DNA from: Azospirillum oryzae
GTDB taxonomy: Bacteria; Pseudomonadota; Alphaproteobacteria; Azospirillales; Azospirillaceae
Direction: 5' to 3'
Assembly (NCBI RefSeq): GCF_900177515.1
Contig: NZ_FXAK01000009.1
Span: 558,001 to 622,000 of the forward strand
DNA length: 64,000 bases
Shown here: positions 33,651 through 42,820 of the stretch, piece after piece
Numbering within the stretch: position 1 is the first letter of the stretch
Layout of the letters: each line of letters begins with the position of its first letter
The notes under the pieces: model-generated
Databases searched by the model: none
What the model saw: only the letters and a program-made list of their open reading frames with translations
Told to the model about the DNA's origin: nothing
Made by a program: the position numbers and the translations under genes

Positions 33651-34901
33651 TCAGTTCGCGGCTGCCGGTGCCAGCATTCCGCGCTGGAGCACATCCCTCA
33701 ATGCGGTTCGCATGTGTTCCCGTCCTGTGGAGCATGGTTCCGCCACCATTGCCTGTAGCTGTTCCCAAGCCCAATCCTCACGACCGATCCGCCTCGCTGC
33801 CGCCATCAGATGACCAACCGCAGCATGCAGGTCTGTAACGATCGGATCATACCCACCGCCAGCCAAAAGACTGCGCAGCGCGCTCACCGCGACCTGAACG
33901 GCGAAATCAGGCTCCCGTTCGACATTGTCTCGCACGGCGCGGATCAAGGTCGCCGGTTCGGCACTCATCGACCTGGCACACTCCAGCGCGATGTCGAGGA
34001 AACCAGCGTCCTTGGCCGCCGCGAACCACTTGCCCGCGTCCCCGCGGGTCTGAATGAGGTCGAGGAGGAGCTGGCGCTTGTCCCGACCGGGGTAGCTGCG
34101 CACAGTGTGGCGATAGATCGCCAAGTAGGTAGATCCCACACCGGTGCGGAGTCCATAGCGCTGGTAGGCCTCGTCTGCCCGCCCCGATCGGAGCAAAAGC
34201 GCCTCGCAGAAGCGGTCGATGGCCCTCTCATCATAGCTGCGGAGCTTTGGATCACGGCAACCATCTGCGTAGGCGATGGCGGCATCAACCAGCCCCTGGC
34301 GTGCCAGCGCCTCGGCGCCGAACCAATGATCCGACCAGAAGCGATGACGGGACGTCGCGAGCAGATCCAACAGGTCACCATACCGCCCGACCTCGAGCAG
34401 ACAAGACAAACCGATTGTCCCGCCGATAAGATAGCCGCCGGGCACGCTATCGGACCAGACCCGTTGCAGGGACGGCGTGAGAAGGTCGGCGTACTCGTTC
34501 ATAAGTTCGGGATAGACGGCGATCTCCCCCCAACGCTGCTCAACCGGGAACAGATACTGCACTCCGTCATCAAGTACAGCTTGGTACAGGCGCTCCAGCC
34601 ATTTGGCGCGGGTTTTGGGATCGGCCGGTGCCATAATTAGGACCGGAATCAGCACGCCGAGTGCCTTGTTGACAGCGCTACCCAAGGCACCCGAGGAGGT
34701 ATCGATTTGCTCGAAGGCGGGCCACAGCCGCTCCATAAGCGCGAGGGCGCCCTCCCCCGCCACCAACGGATTGGACTTGCCGACCGTCTTGATCTCGGTC
34801 ACAGCCTCCTTCAAGCGCGCAGCAGCAGTTTGAGACCCGCGCCATCCAAAAGCGCGTGCTCGGAGCTTCGTCTTGAACGCCCACTTGTGGCCGCCAGCCA
34901 T
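33651..34901 (-). CDS. Hypothetical helical protein, partner of DUF6880-like gene
   Basis: Start at ATG 34901 (MAGGHKWAFKTKLRARAFGW) with AGGAG upstream; 416 residues. The N-terminus is basic; the rest is predicted helical with repeated WLERLYQAVLDDGVQYL, SDHWFGAEALARQGLVDAAI and FCEALLLRSGRADEAYQRYG hairpins. No catalytic motif recognised. It forms a two-gene unit with the DUF6880-like gene downstream. Both lie between IS30-type ends, which suggests horizontal arrival. Confidence 0.7.
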   Translation of the reverse strand: MAGGHKWAFKTKLRARAFGWRGSQTAAARLKEAVTEIKTVGKSNPLVAGEGALALMERLWPAFEQIDTSSGALGSAVNKALGVLIPVLIMAPADPKTRAKWLERLYQAVLDDGVQYLFPVEQRWGEIAVYPELMNEYADLLTPSLQRVWSDSVPGGYLIGGTIGLSCLLEVGRYGDLLDLLATSRHRFWSDHWFGAEALARQGLVDAAIAYADGCRDPKLRSYDERAIDRFCEALLLRSGRADEAYQRYGLRTGVGSTYLAIYRHTVRSYPGRDKRQLLLDLIQTRGDAGKWFAAAKDAGFLDIALECARSMSAEPATLIRAVRDNVEREPDFAVQVAVSALRSLLAGGGYDPIVTDLHAAVGHLMAAARRIGREDWAWEQLQAMVAEPCSTGREHMRTALRDVLQRGMLAPAAAN

Positions 34902-35096
34902 GTCCGCTCCTGCCTGTGGGGGAACCGCAGCCTGTGATGGAGTCACACGGCTTGGCCTGTACTGGTGGCCAAGGGTAGCTCAGCCACCGGCGACTGATCA
35001 ACCCTGCCCCTCCCACTCTGAAGCGTGCTGCTCTCGTCGTCCACTGCAGGCAAGGCGCGGTCGCTTCCGGACGGCAGAATTGCTAACGGCATCCTT

Positions 35097-35738
35097 TCAC
35101 GTCTCGCGGCTGTCTGGTGCAGCCAGCAGAATACGTTGGGCAAATTGCGTATCGGGATGGCTCAGCATTGCCGCAGCATCCCCGCTGTTCCAGCAGCGCA
35201 GCCCCTGAAGCTTCTCCACACAGGCGGTCGCCGCTTCCCGCGTCAGAAACTCGCGGGGCAGACGTTGTCCAGTCAACAGATGCGTGATCACCCAAATCGC
35301 AGCCTGATCATCGGCCACTCGTTGGTCGACCCCGAAGGCGCCGCAAACCTCACCGGACAGCATGATGGTTATTACACCCTCGCCGCCGGCGGGATCGACG
35401 GCGACTGCCTCGTAGGTCGCTGGTGTCCACTGCCAGCTCCCAACACGATCAGCGTTGCGCCCAAGTGTCTTTGCGGGGTCGATCATCGTGGTTTCGGGGG
35501 CGGTCGGCTCGTGGCGTGCGTTCGCTCGAGGGCTTGGCGGATCCGATTTGCGGCGGGTGTTGCGGTTGGACAATGACGCCTCTGAAGGCCAACGCACGAT
35601 CGCCCGCACGGCTGACAGAGCATCCTCATTGCGCTGGAGCGGGAAGTACCGACGCAGTTCGGCCACAGCGGCCCATTCACCGCCGGCTTCGAACGCCTGG
35701 CGGATGGCTGACCGCTCCTCCTCACTCACGACAAACAT
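35097..35738 (-). CDS. Hypothetical protein, helical N-terminal module
   Basis: A 213-residue protein with GGGAGAGG upstream of its ATG. The first 50 residues (EEERSAIRQAFEAGGEWAAV, ELRRYFP, VRAIVRW) form a small helical module that I have seen in short stand-alone proteins of soil alphaproteobacteria. A basic linker near 60-75 leads to a second domain with GVITIMLSGEVCGAFGVD and QAAIWVITHLLTG. No function recognised. It is 195 bases upstream of the two-gene unit on the same strand. Confidence 0.6.
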   Translation of the reverse strand: MFVVSEEERSAIRQAFEAGGEWAAVAELRRYFPLQRNEDALSAVRAIVRWPSEASLSNRNTRRKSDPPSPRANARHEPTAPETTMIDPAKTLGRNADRVGSWQWTPATYEAVAVDPAGGEGVITIMLSGEVCGAFGVDQRVADDQAAIWVITHLLTGQRLPREFLTREAATACVEKLQGLRCWNSGDAAAMLSHPDTQFAQRILLAAPDSRET

Positions 35739-36027
35739 TGCCTCTCCCTACCGCCTGGGGGCCGATTGTGCCCTGAGCCCCTTCCAAGTTACAGCGATTT
35801 AGGGCAATCTGGGCATTGTCATCAATTGGCTTATTGGCTGACTTTGGCGGGCTTCTGGACATCTTTACGGCCGAACCTTGCCAGAACACCTATGCCGACG
35901 TTCTCAGCGTCTTCTGGTGTCGGCACGCAGCCAGGGGGGCAGCGGCACCGGAGCACCAACTGGGCTCCGAAGCCGCCACCGACCGTCATCGACGCCCTGC
36001 CCCATCATGAGCCGCGCTTCCCGTGCG
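35739..36027. other. Intergenic, nothing recognised
   Basis: Roughly 290 bases between the hypothetical gene and the regulator end. No gene, hairpin with T tract or repeat was identified. Confidence 0.4.
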
Positions 36028-36522
36028 TTATGCCGCGGACTTTTTTCGACCCTTCTTGGCAGGCGAAGGCTGCGGCGCCGCTACCACCGGCTGCTCGTTG
36101 CGCTCAGTGTTTGGTTGTATAGTGCGCAGGCGTCCCAGTCCGTGAGCCTTTGCCAATTCTGATCGCTGTGCGGCGTAGTTGGGCGCAGTCATTGGGTAGT
36201 CGCTTGGCAGGCCCCATTTGGCTCTATACTCGTCAGGCGTCATGTCGTGTTCGCTCCCCAGGTGCCGCTTGAGCATCCGGTTCCGCTTACCGCATTCCAG
36301 GCAAGTGATCGCATCCGGAGCGACCGACCGGCGGATCGGCACCGCAGGTGCTTGTCTCTCCTCTTTGATCTCCTTCCGCTGCCCCGCTTGGTTCAAAGCG
36401 CCATAGACAGACTGGATCAACTCAGGCAGAGCGGCGGCTGGGATCGCTTGTCCACGCACGTAGGAAGCAGTGATTTTGGCGGTCAAGGCAACGAGCTCTT
36501 TCTGGTCCGCATGCGCGCTCAT
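36028..36522 (-). CDS. MucR/Ros-family zinc-finger regulator
   Basis: A 164-residue MucR/Ros protein. The zinc finger is CLECGKRNRMLKRHLGSEH followed by DMTPDEYRAKWGLPSDYPM, all conserved. The C-terminus is an extended tail rich in Pro and Lys (SPAKKGRKKSAA). Such proteins act as global silencers of AT-rich DNA in alphaproteobacteria and are also frequent on mobile islands. The upstream DNA is strikingly AT-rich, a fit with self-regulation. Confidence 0.9.
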   Translation of the reverse strand: MSAHADQKELVALTAKITASYVRGQAIPAAALPELIQSVYGALNQAGQRKEIKEERQAPAVPIRRSVAPDAITCLECGKRNRMLKRHLGSEHDMTPDEYRAKWGLPSDYPMTAPNYAAQRSELAKAHGLGRLRTIQPNTERNEQPVVAAPQPSPAKKGRKKSAA

Positions 36523-36814
36523 TCAAGCACTCTCCAACGTCACATAGAGTCAGGTGTTGATAGTGCTCTCTAAATTGAATTATGTAAACACAGGCTGCAT
36601 AATATATTTTTCCTTTTAGAAGTACCAAGGCGGCTCTTACCTCTGATGACCAGCGCAAGCGCCACTGAAGTGGGCCAAGCTGTTTACAATCAGGCAAAGC
36701 ATGGAAGCTACCAAGGCGCAAAACTGCATTGGGTATTTATTTAATTAGCTTCCTGCTATATGGCTGATGTCATTGGCGCACAGCTTCCGCTCTACCCATC
36801 AGGTGATTCCACGA
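36523..36814. promoter_or_regulatory. AT-rich region upstream of mucR-like gene
   Basis: Contains runs such as AATATATTTTT and TATTTATTTAATTAG, far poorer in GC than the surroundings. Likely promoter and silencing target of the MucR-type protein; no gene was supported. Confidence 0.4.
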
Positions 36815-36870
36815 ATAGGCGCGGTAGGTTCTATTCCGAAGTACAAACTTCCTGTACTCTCAGGGGCTTT
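36815..36870 (+). repeat. IS30-type end, copy 2
   Basis: ATAGGCGCGGTAGGTTCTAT followed by a tract matching 31742-31795 with scattered substitutions, same orientation, 5.1 kb apart. No IS30 gene follows it here; the IS5-type element begins about 90-150 bases downstream, so it may be a solo end cut off by later insertions. Confidence 0.6.
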
Positions 36871-36956
36871 GTCACGGCAACCGAGCCGACGTCATCGTCA
36901 AGTTGATTGACCTGTGGCCAACGAAGGGCGCGGCGGAAGTCGGCGTCGCCAGCGGG

Positions 36957-36976
36957 GGACGTTGGCGCATAAATCA
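36957..36976 (+). repeat. Extra IS5-type end
   Basis: GGACGTTGGCGCATAAATCA resembles the left end of the IS5-type element starting near 37016 and its right end. It is either the true left end of that element or a leftover of a second insertion. Confidence 0.45.
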
Positions 36977-37015
36977 CCGAGGACTGGCGGTGTGAGGGTT
37001 CTGACGGGTATAGAG

Positions 37016-38120
37016 GAGGGTTGTCGCATAAATCCGGTTCGTGGTGCGGGACGTCGGCGCAGCCGGTATAGAGGTGGGCTCCGCCGCCGAGTGCCCGCAT
37101 GCCGTATAAGCATAATGAACCGCGCCGTCACCGGATCCCGAAGGCCAAGTACAAGGTCGAGAACTGGGGAGAGTACAACCGGGCTCTTCGGCAACGCGGG
37201 AGCCTTATGATCTGGGTGACACCCGAGGCTCTCGCGGCATGGACACCCGCCGTCACCGGCCGGAGAGGCCGTCCAGCAGCCTACTCGGACATCGCCATAG
37301 AGACCGGGGTCATGCTGCGCTTGGCCTTTGGCCGCCCATGGCGGCAGACGGAGGGGCTGCTGCGCTCCATTGTCCAGATCCTCGGCATGGAGTTGCCGGT
37401 TCCCGATTACACGACGCTGGCCCGACGTAGCGCCCGCCTGTCACTGGCGGCCGCGCTGGTGAAGCCGATCGGCCCTATGACCGTGGTGATCGACAGCTCG
37501 GGCCTGAAGATGGTCGGGGCCGGCGAGTGGCACTTGGAAAAGCACGGCGGAAAGCCGCGCCGGAGCTGGCGAAAGCTACACATTGCCATCGATCCGGACA
37601 GCGGTGACATCCTGGCTGCGGAGCTGACCACAACCGAGGACGGCGACGCCTCCCAGGTTGGCCCCTTGCTCGACCAGGTCCCCGGCCCGGTCAATGCGCT
37701 GCTGGCGGATGGCGCGTATGATGGAGATCCCGTCTACCGCGCCATTTCCGACCGGCACCCCACTGCCGCGGTGATCATCCCGCCCCGCGCCACGGCGGTG
37801 CTGAGCCAGCAGGCCGACACCACTCCCACTCAGCGCGACCACCACATCCAGCAGATCGTCGAGAAGGGCCGAATGATCTGGCAGGCGGCGACCGGCTATG
37901 GAAGGCGCGCCCTCGTCGAAACCGTTTTCTTCCGCTACAAGGTTCTCATCGGACGGAGCCTCCGGGCCAGGAGTCTGCCTGCTCAGAAGATCGAGGCCCG
38001 GATCGCATGCGCCGTCCTTAATCGGATGACCAGCCTCGGAATGCCGGTCTCACGCAAGCTCGCCTGAAACCCAGGAGATGGCGGGCAGCTTGCTCGCAGT
38101 CCGATTTATGCAACAACGCC
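37016..38120 (+). mobile_element. Intact IS5-family insertion sequence
   Basis: A 322-residue transposase is framed by inverted ends: GGGTTGTCGCATAAATCCGG on the left (from 37018) and, read on the other strand, GGCGTTGTTGCATAAATCGG on the right (38101-38120). The ends match the IS903-type GGC.TTGTTGCATAAATC pattern. The precise left border is uncertain because of a similar sequence at 36957. Target duplication could not be decided. Confidence 0.75.
37099..38067 (+). CDS. IS5-family transposase (full length)
   Basis: 322 residues with an N-terminal HRIPKAKYKVENWGEYNRAL and all three catalytic acids in context: Asp in VVIDSSGLK, Asp in LLADGAYDGD and Glu in RALVETVFFRYKVLIG. Length and order are those of active members, so the element may still move. 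It lies between the MucR-type gene and the LysR/MFS pair. Confidence 0.93.
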   Translation: MPYKHNEPRRHRIPKAKYKVENWGEYNRALRQRGSLMIWVTPEALAAWTPAVTGRRGRPAAYSDIAIETGVMLRLAFGRPWRQTEGLLRSIVQILGMELPVPDYTTLARRSARLSLAAALVKPIGPMTVVIDSSGLKMVGAGEWHLEKHGGKPRRSWRKLHIAIDPDSGDILAAELTTTEDGDASQVGPLLDQVPGPVNALLADGAYDGDPVYRAISDRHPTAAVIIPPRATAVLSQQADTTPTQRDHHIQQIVEKGRMIWQAATGYGRRALVETVFFRYKVLIGRSLRARSLPAQKIEARIACAVLNRMTSLGMPVSRKLA

Positions 38121-38232
38121 ATCCCGACGTCCTCATGCTCATACCCGGGAACCTGCCACAGACTCCACCCGCAAGCCAACCTGACAGTACCTTGTCCATA
38201 CACCTCATCCACACAGGAAGCGAATGGCGGGA

Positions 38233-39129
38233 TCAGCTTCCACGGTAGCGGAGGCACTCAACCAGTACAGCCATGGCAGACGATGACTGCCGGCGGCTGG
38301 GATAGTAAAGGTGGTATCCAGGGAATGGTGGGCACCAATCATCCAGCACCCGGATTAGCCGGCCCTCTGCAATGTAGGGAAGGGCATGATCTTCGGGGAG
38401 ATAGGCGATGCCCAATCCGTCGAGGGCAGAACTGATCCTCATGGCCAGACTGTTGAAGACAAGCTGCCCTTCTCCACGCACCTTCGTCTCACGACCATCT
38501 CTTTCCAGTCCCCACGGAAACAATCCACCATATGTGGGAAGCCGCATGTTGATGCAGTTGTGGGCTGTCAGATCCTGCGGGGTTTGCGGCGGAGAATTGC
38601 GCTCGAAATAGTCCGGCGAGGCGACGACAGCCATGCGCATGTCCGGACCGATGCGAATTGCAATCATGTCCTTCGCCACCTGCTCACCCAGGCGGACCCC
38701 TGCATCATACCCTTCGGCCACGATATCGACCAAGCCATAGTCGATGATGATCTCGATCTTGATGTTGGGATAGTCCGGCAGGAAGCGTTTCAAGGCCGGT
38801 TGAAGGACGGAAATGGCTGCGTGCTCGCCGGCGGTGATGCGGATGGTCCCTGCCGGTTGCCCACGCAACGCGCTGAGTGCCGCCAGTCCCAAGTCGATTT
38901 CCTCGAAGCGAGGAGCGATCGTCTGCAACAATCGCTCACCCGCTTCCGTGGGTGAGACGCTTCGGGTTGTGCGGCTGAGCAGCCGTATCCCGAGCCGTTC
39001 CTCCAGCCCCTTGATCGTCTGGCTGAGGGCGGACTGCGACACACCGAGTTTGGCAGCGCCCCGGGTGAAGCTTCGCTCCCTCGCAACGAGAACGAAGGCT
39101 GCGAGGTCGTTGTAGTTATCGTGCGCCAT
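38233..39129 (-). CDS. LysR-family transcriptional regulator
   Basis: A 298-residue LysR protein with the winged helix at residues 15-50 (RSFTRGAAKLGVSQSALSQT) and a substrate domain from GTIRITAGEHAAISVL. The C-terminus YHLYYPSRRQSSSAM is typical of the CrgA/DsdC-like branch that controls aldo/keto reductase or efflux genes. It is divergent from an MFS exporter and aldo/keto reductases, 184 bases away. Confidence 0.93.
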   Translation of the reverse strand: MAHDNYNDLAAFVLVARERSFTRGAAKLGVSQSALSQTIKGLEERLGIRLLSRTTRSVSPTEAGERLLQTIAPRFEEIDLGLAALSALRGQPAGTIRITAGEHAAISVLQPALKRFLPDYPNIKIEIIIDYGLVDIVAEGYDAGVRLGEQVAKDMIAIRIGPDMRMAVVASPDYFERNSPPQTPQDLTAHNCINMRLPTYGGLFPWGLERDGRETKVRGEGQLVFNSLAMRISSALDGLGIAYLPEDHALPYIAEGRLIRVLDDWCPPFPGYHLYYPSRRQSSSAMAVLVECLRYRGS

Positions 39130-39313
39130 TCATTAAACCTGCTTATGACCGTATTTAAATTATAGCGCATTATCGCTTGCCGGGGCGAGCGCTACAGTAC
39201 GAGACAGCAAACCAGCCCAAAAACCGGAAATACGTCTCCGCCGCACGCAAGGTGCCGAAGCATGACCGTTAAGACAGTAAATTATGCACCGGCGGCAGCC
39301 ATAATGCAAAATC

Positions 39314-40687
39314 ATGCAAGTGATATTTCTATCAATCGAAACGAATAACGCTCTATTTCTGGAGAGCTACGCGATGATCGCGCTCGACACCCCCATTATC
39401 ATTACCGGAATGCCCAAGATCCACACCGACCTGGTGTTTTCTGATGCTGGTCTCTCATGGGTGTCCAACGACTATACATTGACCATCGGCGGTTTCCTCC
39501 GGCTCGGCGCACGGGCCGACGACATCCTCGCCCGCCGCCGCATGCTTGTCGGCGGCCTCACCATCTTTGTGACCTCGTCACTCCTCATCGGCCTTGCGCA
39601 GACTCCGGAGTGGCTGATTACCGCGCGAGCGGTTCAGAGACTTGGCTCCGCTATCCTAGCGCCGTCGGCCCTCGCGCTTCTGCAAACCAATTTACTAGCT
39701 GTCCCCGAGCGGACACGCGCAATCTCCTACTACGCCTCTGCGGCCGGGGTGTCGGCCAGTATCGGCCTGGTGCTCGGGGGCATTCTTGCCGAATGGCTGT
39801 CGTGGCGCGTCGGGTTCTTCATCAACCTGCCGATCGGCATTGGCTTGATCCTCGCCGCTCGCAGGCACATTCGTGAAACTCCCCGGCGGTCCGGGACCTT
39901 CGATTTCGCCGGAGCACTGACGTCGACGCTCGGGATGAGCGCGCTGGCTTTTAGCATCGTCAATTCGACGTCTGCGGGCTGGTCCGACCCGTTGACGATC
40001 AAGATGCTTGCAGGCGGGGTTGTGCTGCTGGGTGGCTTTGTGCTGATCGAATGGCGGGCGAAGCGACCGATCATGCCCCTGCGACTGTTCGCCAGCCGGG
40101 AACGCTCCGGCGCCTATGCCGCCCGCATGTTGTTCATCGGCGCGAATATGGGCTTCTTCTTCTTCTCTACCCAATTGATGCAAGGGGTTCTTGGCTATAG
40201 TCCCACACTGGCCGGACTTGCCTTCATGCCCGCGATGATCGTCAACTTCATGGCCGCATTGGGTGCACCCAGGCTGATTAGGCTGGTCGGCGGCCGTAAC
40301 GTGTTGGTGGGCAGCATGTTGCTGGGGCTCATCGGCATGACATGGCTTGCCCAGGCTTCTTCGGGGACGACCTATCTCGGAGGGCTCGCTCTTCCAATGC
40401 TGCTGATCGGGGTTGGCCAGGGCGGCGCGCTCGGCCCGCTGACAGCGTCCGGCATCGCCAACATCGCCGTCGAAGATGCAGGAGTGGCTTCCGGCATTAT
40501 CAACGCGGCCCATCAGCTTGGCAGTTCCCTCGGCATCAGCGTCCAGGTCGCCGTTTCCGTCATCAGTTCAGGCACATTGATGGGAGTCGGTCTGCTCTCG
40601 CACAGGGTCGAGAATGCCACGGCAACGGCCGCAGCCATGATTGTCCTCGCGTTGGTCATCGCCTTCCGCACCGTTCCGGGCGCTTGA
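39314..40687 (+). CDS. DHA2-type MFS exporter, N-terminus eroded
   Basis: 457 residues from ATG 39314. From ALDTPIIITGMPKI onward it parallels the 51.6-53.2 kb exporter, but the region that should be helix 1 reads SIETNNALFLESYAM, with charged and polar residues. The conserved loop after helix 2 reads GARADDILARRRM, where the neighbour has GARAGDIFGRRRM, so two motif glycines are lost. The start could also be at ATG 39374. It may be a degenerating or altered transporter. Followed by two aldo/keto reductases. Confidence 0.75.
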   Translation: MQVIFLSIETNNALFLESYAMIALDTPIIITGMPKIHTDLVFSDAGLSWVSNDYTLTIGGFLRLGARADDILARRRMLVGGLTIFVTSSLLIGLAQTPEWLITARAVQRLGSAILAPSALALLQTNLLAVPERTRAISYYASAAGVSASIGLVLGGILAEWLSWRVGFFINLPIGIGLILAARRHIRETPRRSGTFDFAGALTSTLGMSALAFSIVNSTSAGWSDPLTIKMLAGGVVLLGGFVLIEWRAKRPIMPLRLFASRERSGAYAARMLFIGANMGFFFFSTQLMQGVLGYSPTLAGLAFMPAMIVNFMAALGAPRLIRLVGGRNVLVGSMLLGLIGMTWLAQASSGTTYLGGLALPMLLIGVGQGGALGPLTASGIANIAVEDAGVASGIINAAHQLGSSLGISVQVAVSVISSGTLMGVGLLSHRVENATATAAAMIVLALVIAFRTVPGA

Positions 40688-40794
40688 TTCGGCGGTGCGT
40701 CCACATCGTCGTCCGGCGGTAGCCCGCCACCGTTGTACACAGCCCGACACACGACGCCCGGTGCCGGCTGTTGTTTTTCCGAAGGAGCATCAGC

Positions 40795-41772
40795 ATGAAG
40801 GTCAGAAAACTTGGAGATCTGGAGGTGTCTGCTCTCGGCCTCGGCTGCATGGGGCTGAGCTACGGCTACGGACCGGCGACAGACCGTCGGGATGCCATCA
40901 AGCTTATCCGCGCCGCGCACGAGCGTGGTGTCACCTTCTTCGATACCGCCGAGGCCTATGGCCCCGGCCTCAACGAAGAGGTCGTTGGCGAGGCACTTGA
41001 ACCTGTCCGCGATCAGGTGGTGATTGCGACCAAGTTCGGCTTTAAGAATGGCCTGCCGTCGGACGGCATGGACAGCCGCCCCGAGCGCATTCGGCAAGTG
41101 GCCGATGAGGCGCTTCAGCGGCTGCGCACCGACCGAATTGACCTATTCTACCAGCACCGTGTCGATCCGGACGTGTCGGTGGAGGATGTAGCTGGCACCG
41201 TCAAGGAGCTGATTGACGCCGGCAAGGTGAGGCATTTCGGCATGTCCGAGGCGGGGCCCGAGGCAATTAGGCGCGCCCATGCAGTGCAGCCGCTCGCCGC
41301 GCTCCAGAGCGAATATTCGATGTTCTGGCGCGAGCCGGAGGCGGAAATCCTGCCGCTTCTGGAAGAACTGGGCATCGGTTTCGTGCCGTTCGCACCGCTC
41401 GGCAAGGGGTTCCTGACCGGGAAGCTCGGCCCAAAGACGGTATTCGCCAAAGATGACTTCCGCAGTAACGTTCCCCGCTTTCAGGCCAACGCGCTCACCG
41501 CCAACCAGGCGCTGGTCGATCTGGTGACCGCAATCGCCATGGAAAAGTCGCGGACGCCCGCCCAGATCGCGCTTGCTTGGCTGCTCGCGCAGCGGCCGTG
41601 GATCGTACCAATCCCTGGCACCACCAAGTTGCACAGGCTTGAGGAGAACCTCGGTGGTGCCGACGTCGAGCTGACAAGCGACGACCTCGGCCGCATCGAA
41701 CAGGCACTCAACCGCATCCAGCTTCAAGGCGAACGCTACCCTGCGTCATATCAGCGTCTCATCAACCGCTGA
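40795..41772 (+). CDS. Aldo/keto reductase
   Basis: A 325-residue AKR starting at ATG 40795 with AAGGAG upstream. The catalytic tetrad is in FDTAEAYG (Asp, Tyr), ATKFGF (Lys) and YQHRVD (His); the NADPH pocket includes IPIPGTTKLHRLEENL-type sequence. Closely related to the intact AKR at 53.6 kb and the broken one at 49.4 kb. Reduces aldehydes or ketones. Probably in the operon of the upstream exporter. Confidence 0.92.
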   Translation: MKVRKLGDLEVSALGLGCMGLSYGYGPATDRRDAIKLIRAAHERGVTFFDTAEAYGPGLNEEVVGEALEPVRDQVVIATKFGFKNGLPSDGMDSRPERIRQVADEALQRLRTDRIDLFYQHRVDPDVSVEDVAGTVKELIDAGKVRHFGMSEAGPEAIRRAHAVQPLAALQSEYSMFWREPEAEILPLLEELGIGFVPFAPLGKGFLTGKLGPKTVFAKDDFRSNVPRFQANALTANQALVDLVTAIAMEKSRTPAQIALAWLLAQRPWIVPIPGTTKLHRLEENLGGADVELTSDDLGRIEQALNRIQLQGERYPASYQRLINR

Positions 41773-41795
41773 GCCGCTCAACAGAAAGACTGACC

Positions 41796-42653
41796 ATGAC
41801 CACCAACATCCCCGCCGTGAAGTTGAACAACGGCGTCGAGATGCCGAGTCTCGGCTTCGGCGTCTTCCAGGTGCCCGATCCCGCTGAGTGCGAGCGCAGC
41901 GTTCGCGAGGCGATCGACGTTGGGTACAGGCTGCTCGACACTGCGACCTCCTATGGAAACGAGGAGGCGGTCGGCAGCGCGATCCGCAACCATGGAATCG
42001 ACCGCCGCGAGCTGTTCGTCACCACCAAGCTGTGGATCGAGGACGCCAGCTACGAAAGCGCCAAGGCTGCCTTCGAGCGCTCGCTCAACAAGCTGCAGCT
42101 CGACTATCTCGACCTCTGGCTGATCCATCAGCCCTATGGCGATGTGTATGGTGCCTGGCGCGCGATGGAGGAGCTACACCGCGCCGGCCGCATCCGCGCG
42201 ATCGGCGTCAGCAACTTCTACCCCGACCGGCTCGTGGATTTCGTGCTCCACAACGAGATCACGCCGGCAGTCAACCAGATCGAGATCCACCCCTTCCACA
42301 GCCAGGACGATGCGAAGGCGGTCTTGGATGAATACAAGGTCCAGGCCGAAGCATGGGGACCATTCGCGGAAGGAAAGAACGGGCTGTTCTCGAACAAGCT
42401 GCTCCAATCGATCGGACAGAAGCACGGCAAGACCATAGCGCAGGTCGTGCTGCGTTGGCTGAACCAGCGCGGCATCGTCGCCATCCCCAAGTCGGTGCGC
42501 AAGGAGCGCATGGCTGAGAACTTCGCGATCTTCGATTTCGAGCTGGATCAGGATGATATCGCATTGATCGCGACGCTCGACCAAAAGGCCAGCAGTTTCT
42601 TCGACCATCGCGATCCCGAGAAGGTGAAGTGGCTCGGCACCCGAAAGCTCTGA
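41796..42653 (+). CDS. Aldo/keto reductase, 2,5-diketogluconate-reductase type
   Basis: A 285-residue AKR of a different subgroup from its neighbour: LDTATSYGNEEAVG (Asp, Tyr), VTTKLW (Lys), LIHQPYGD (His), and the cofactor segment IPKSVRKERMAEN. It begins 23 bases after the previous AKR. Such enzymes act on diketogluconate, methylglyoxal and small aldehydes. A GC-rich hairpin follows the stop. Confidence 0.92.
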   Translation: MTTNIPAVKLNNGVEMPSLGFGVFQVPDPAECERSVREAIDVGYRLLDTATSYGNEEAVGSAIRNHGIDRRELFVTTKLWIEDASYESAKAAFERSLNKLQLDYLDLWLIHQPYGDVYGAWRAMEELHRAGRIRAIGVSNFYPDRLVDFVLHNEITPAVNQIEIHPFHSQDDAKAVLDEYKVQAEAWGPFAEGKNGLFSNKLLQSIGQKHGKTIAQVVLRWLNQRGIVAIPKSVRKERMAENFAIFDFELDQDDIALIATLDQKASSFFDHRDPEKVKWLGTRKL

Positions 42654-42660
42654 ATCCGGC

Positions 42661-42688
42661 GCGGGCGTGAGCGACGTGCTCCGCCCGC
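42661..42688 (+). terminator. GC-rich hairpin after the AKR operon
   Basis: GCGGGCG-t-GAGC-gacgt-GCTC-CGCCCGC: 11 paired bases with one unpaired T, starting 7 bases after the stop codon. Downstream is C-rich rather than a T tract, so the terminator role is likely but not classical. Confidence 0.55.
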
Positions 42689-42820
42689 CCCCATAAGCTC
42701 GAGCAGCAGCGGGAGGGCGGATGCGATACCCGCAGCAAAGTGAAGGCAGCAGAACATGCTGCCCGATCAATTTCTCGGTCGCGAAGCGGGAGCGGCTCCG
42801 GCAAGGAGCAGTCCCTGCGC

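Noticed and set aside
33628..33774. Longer start of the DUF6880-like gene
   Set aside because: Would overlap the preceding gene by 124 bases; the GTG with a ribosome site right after that gene is simpler.
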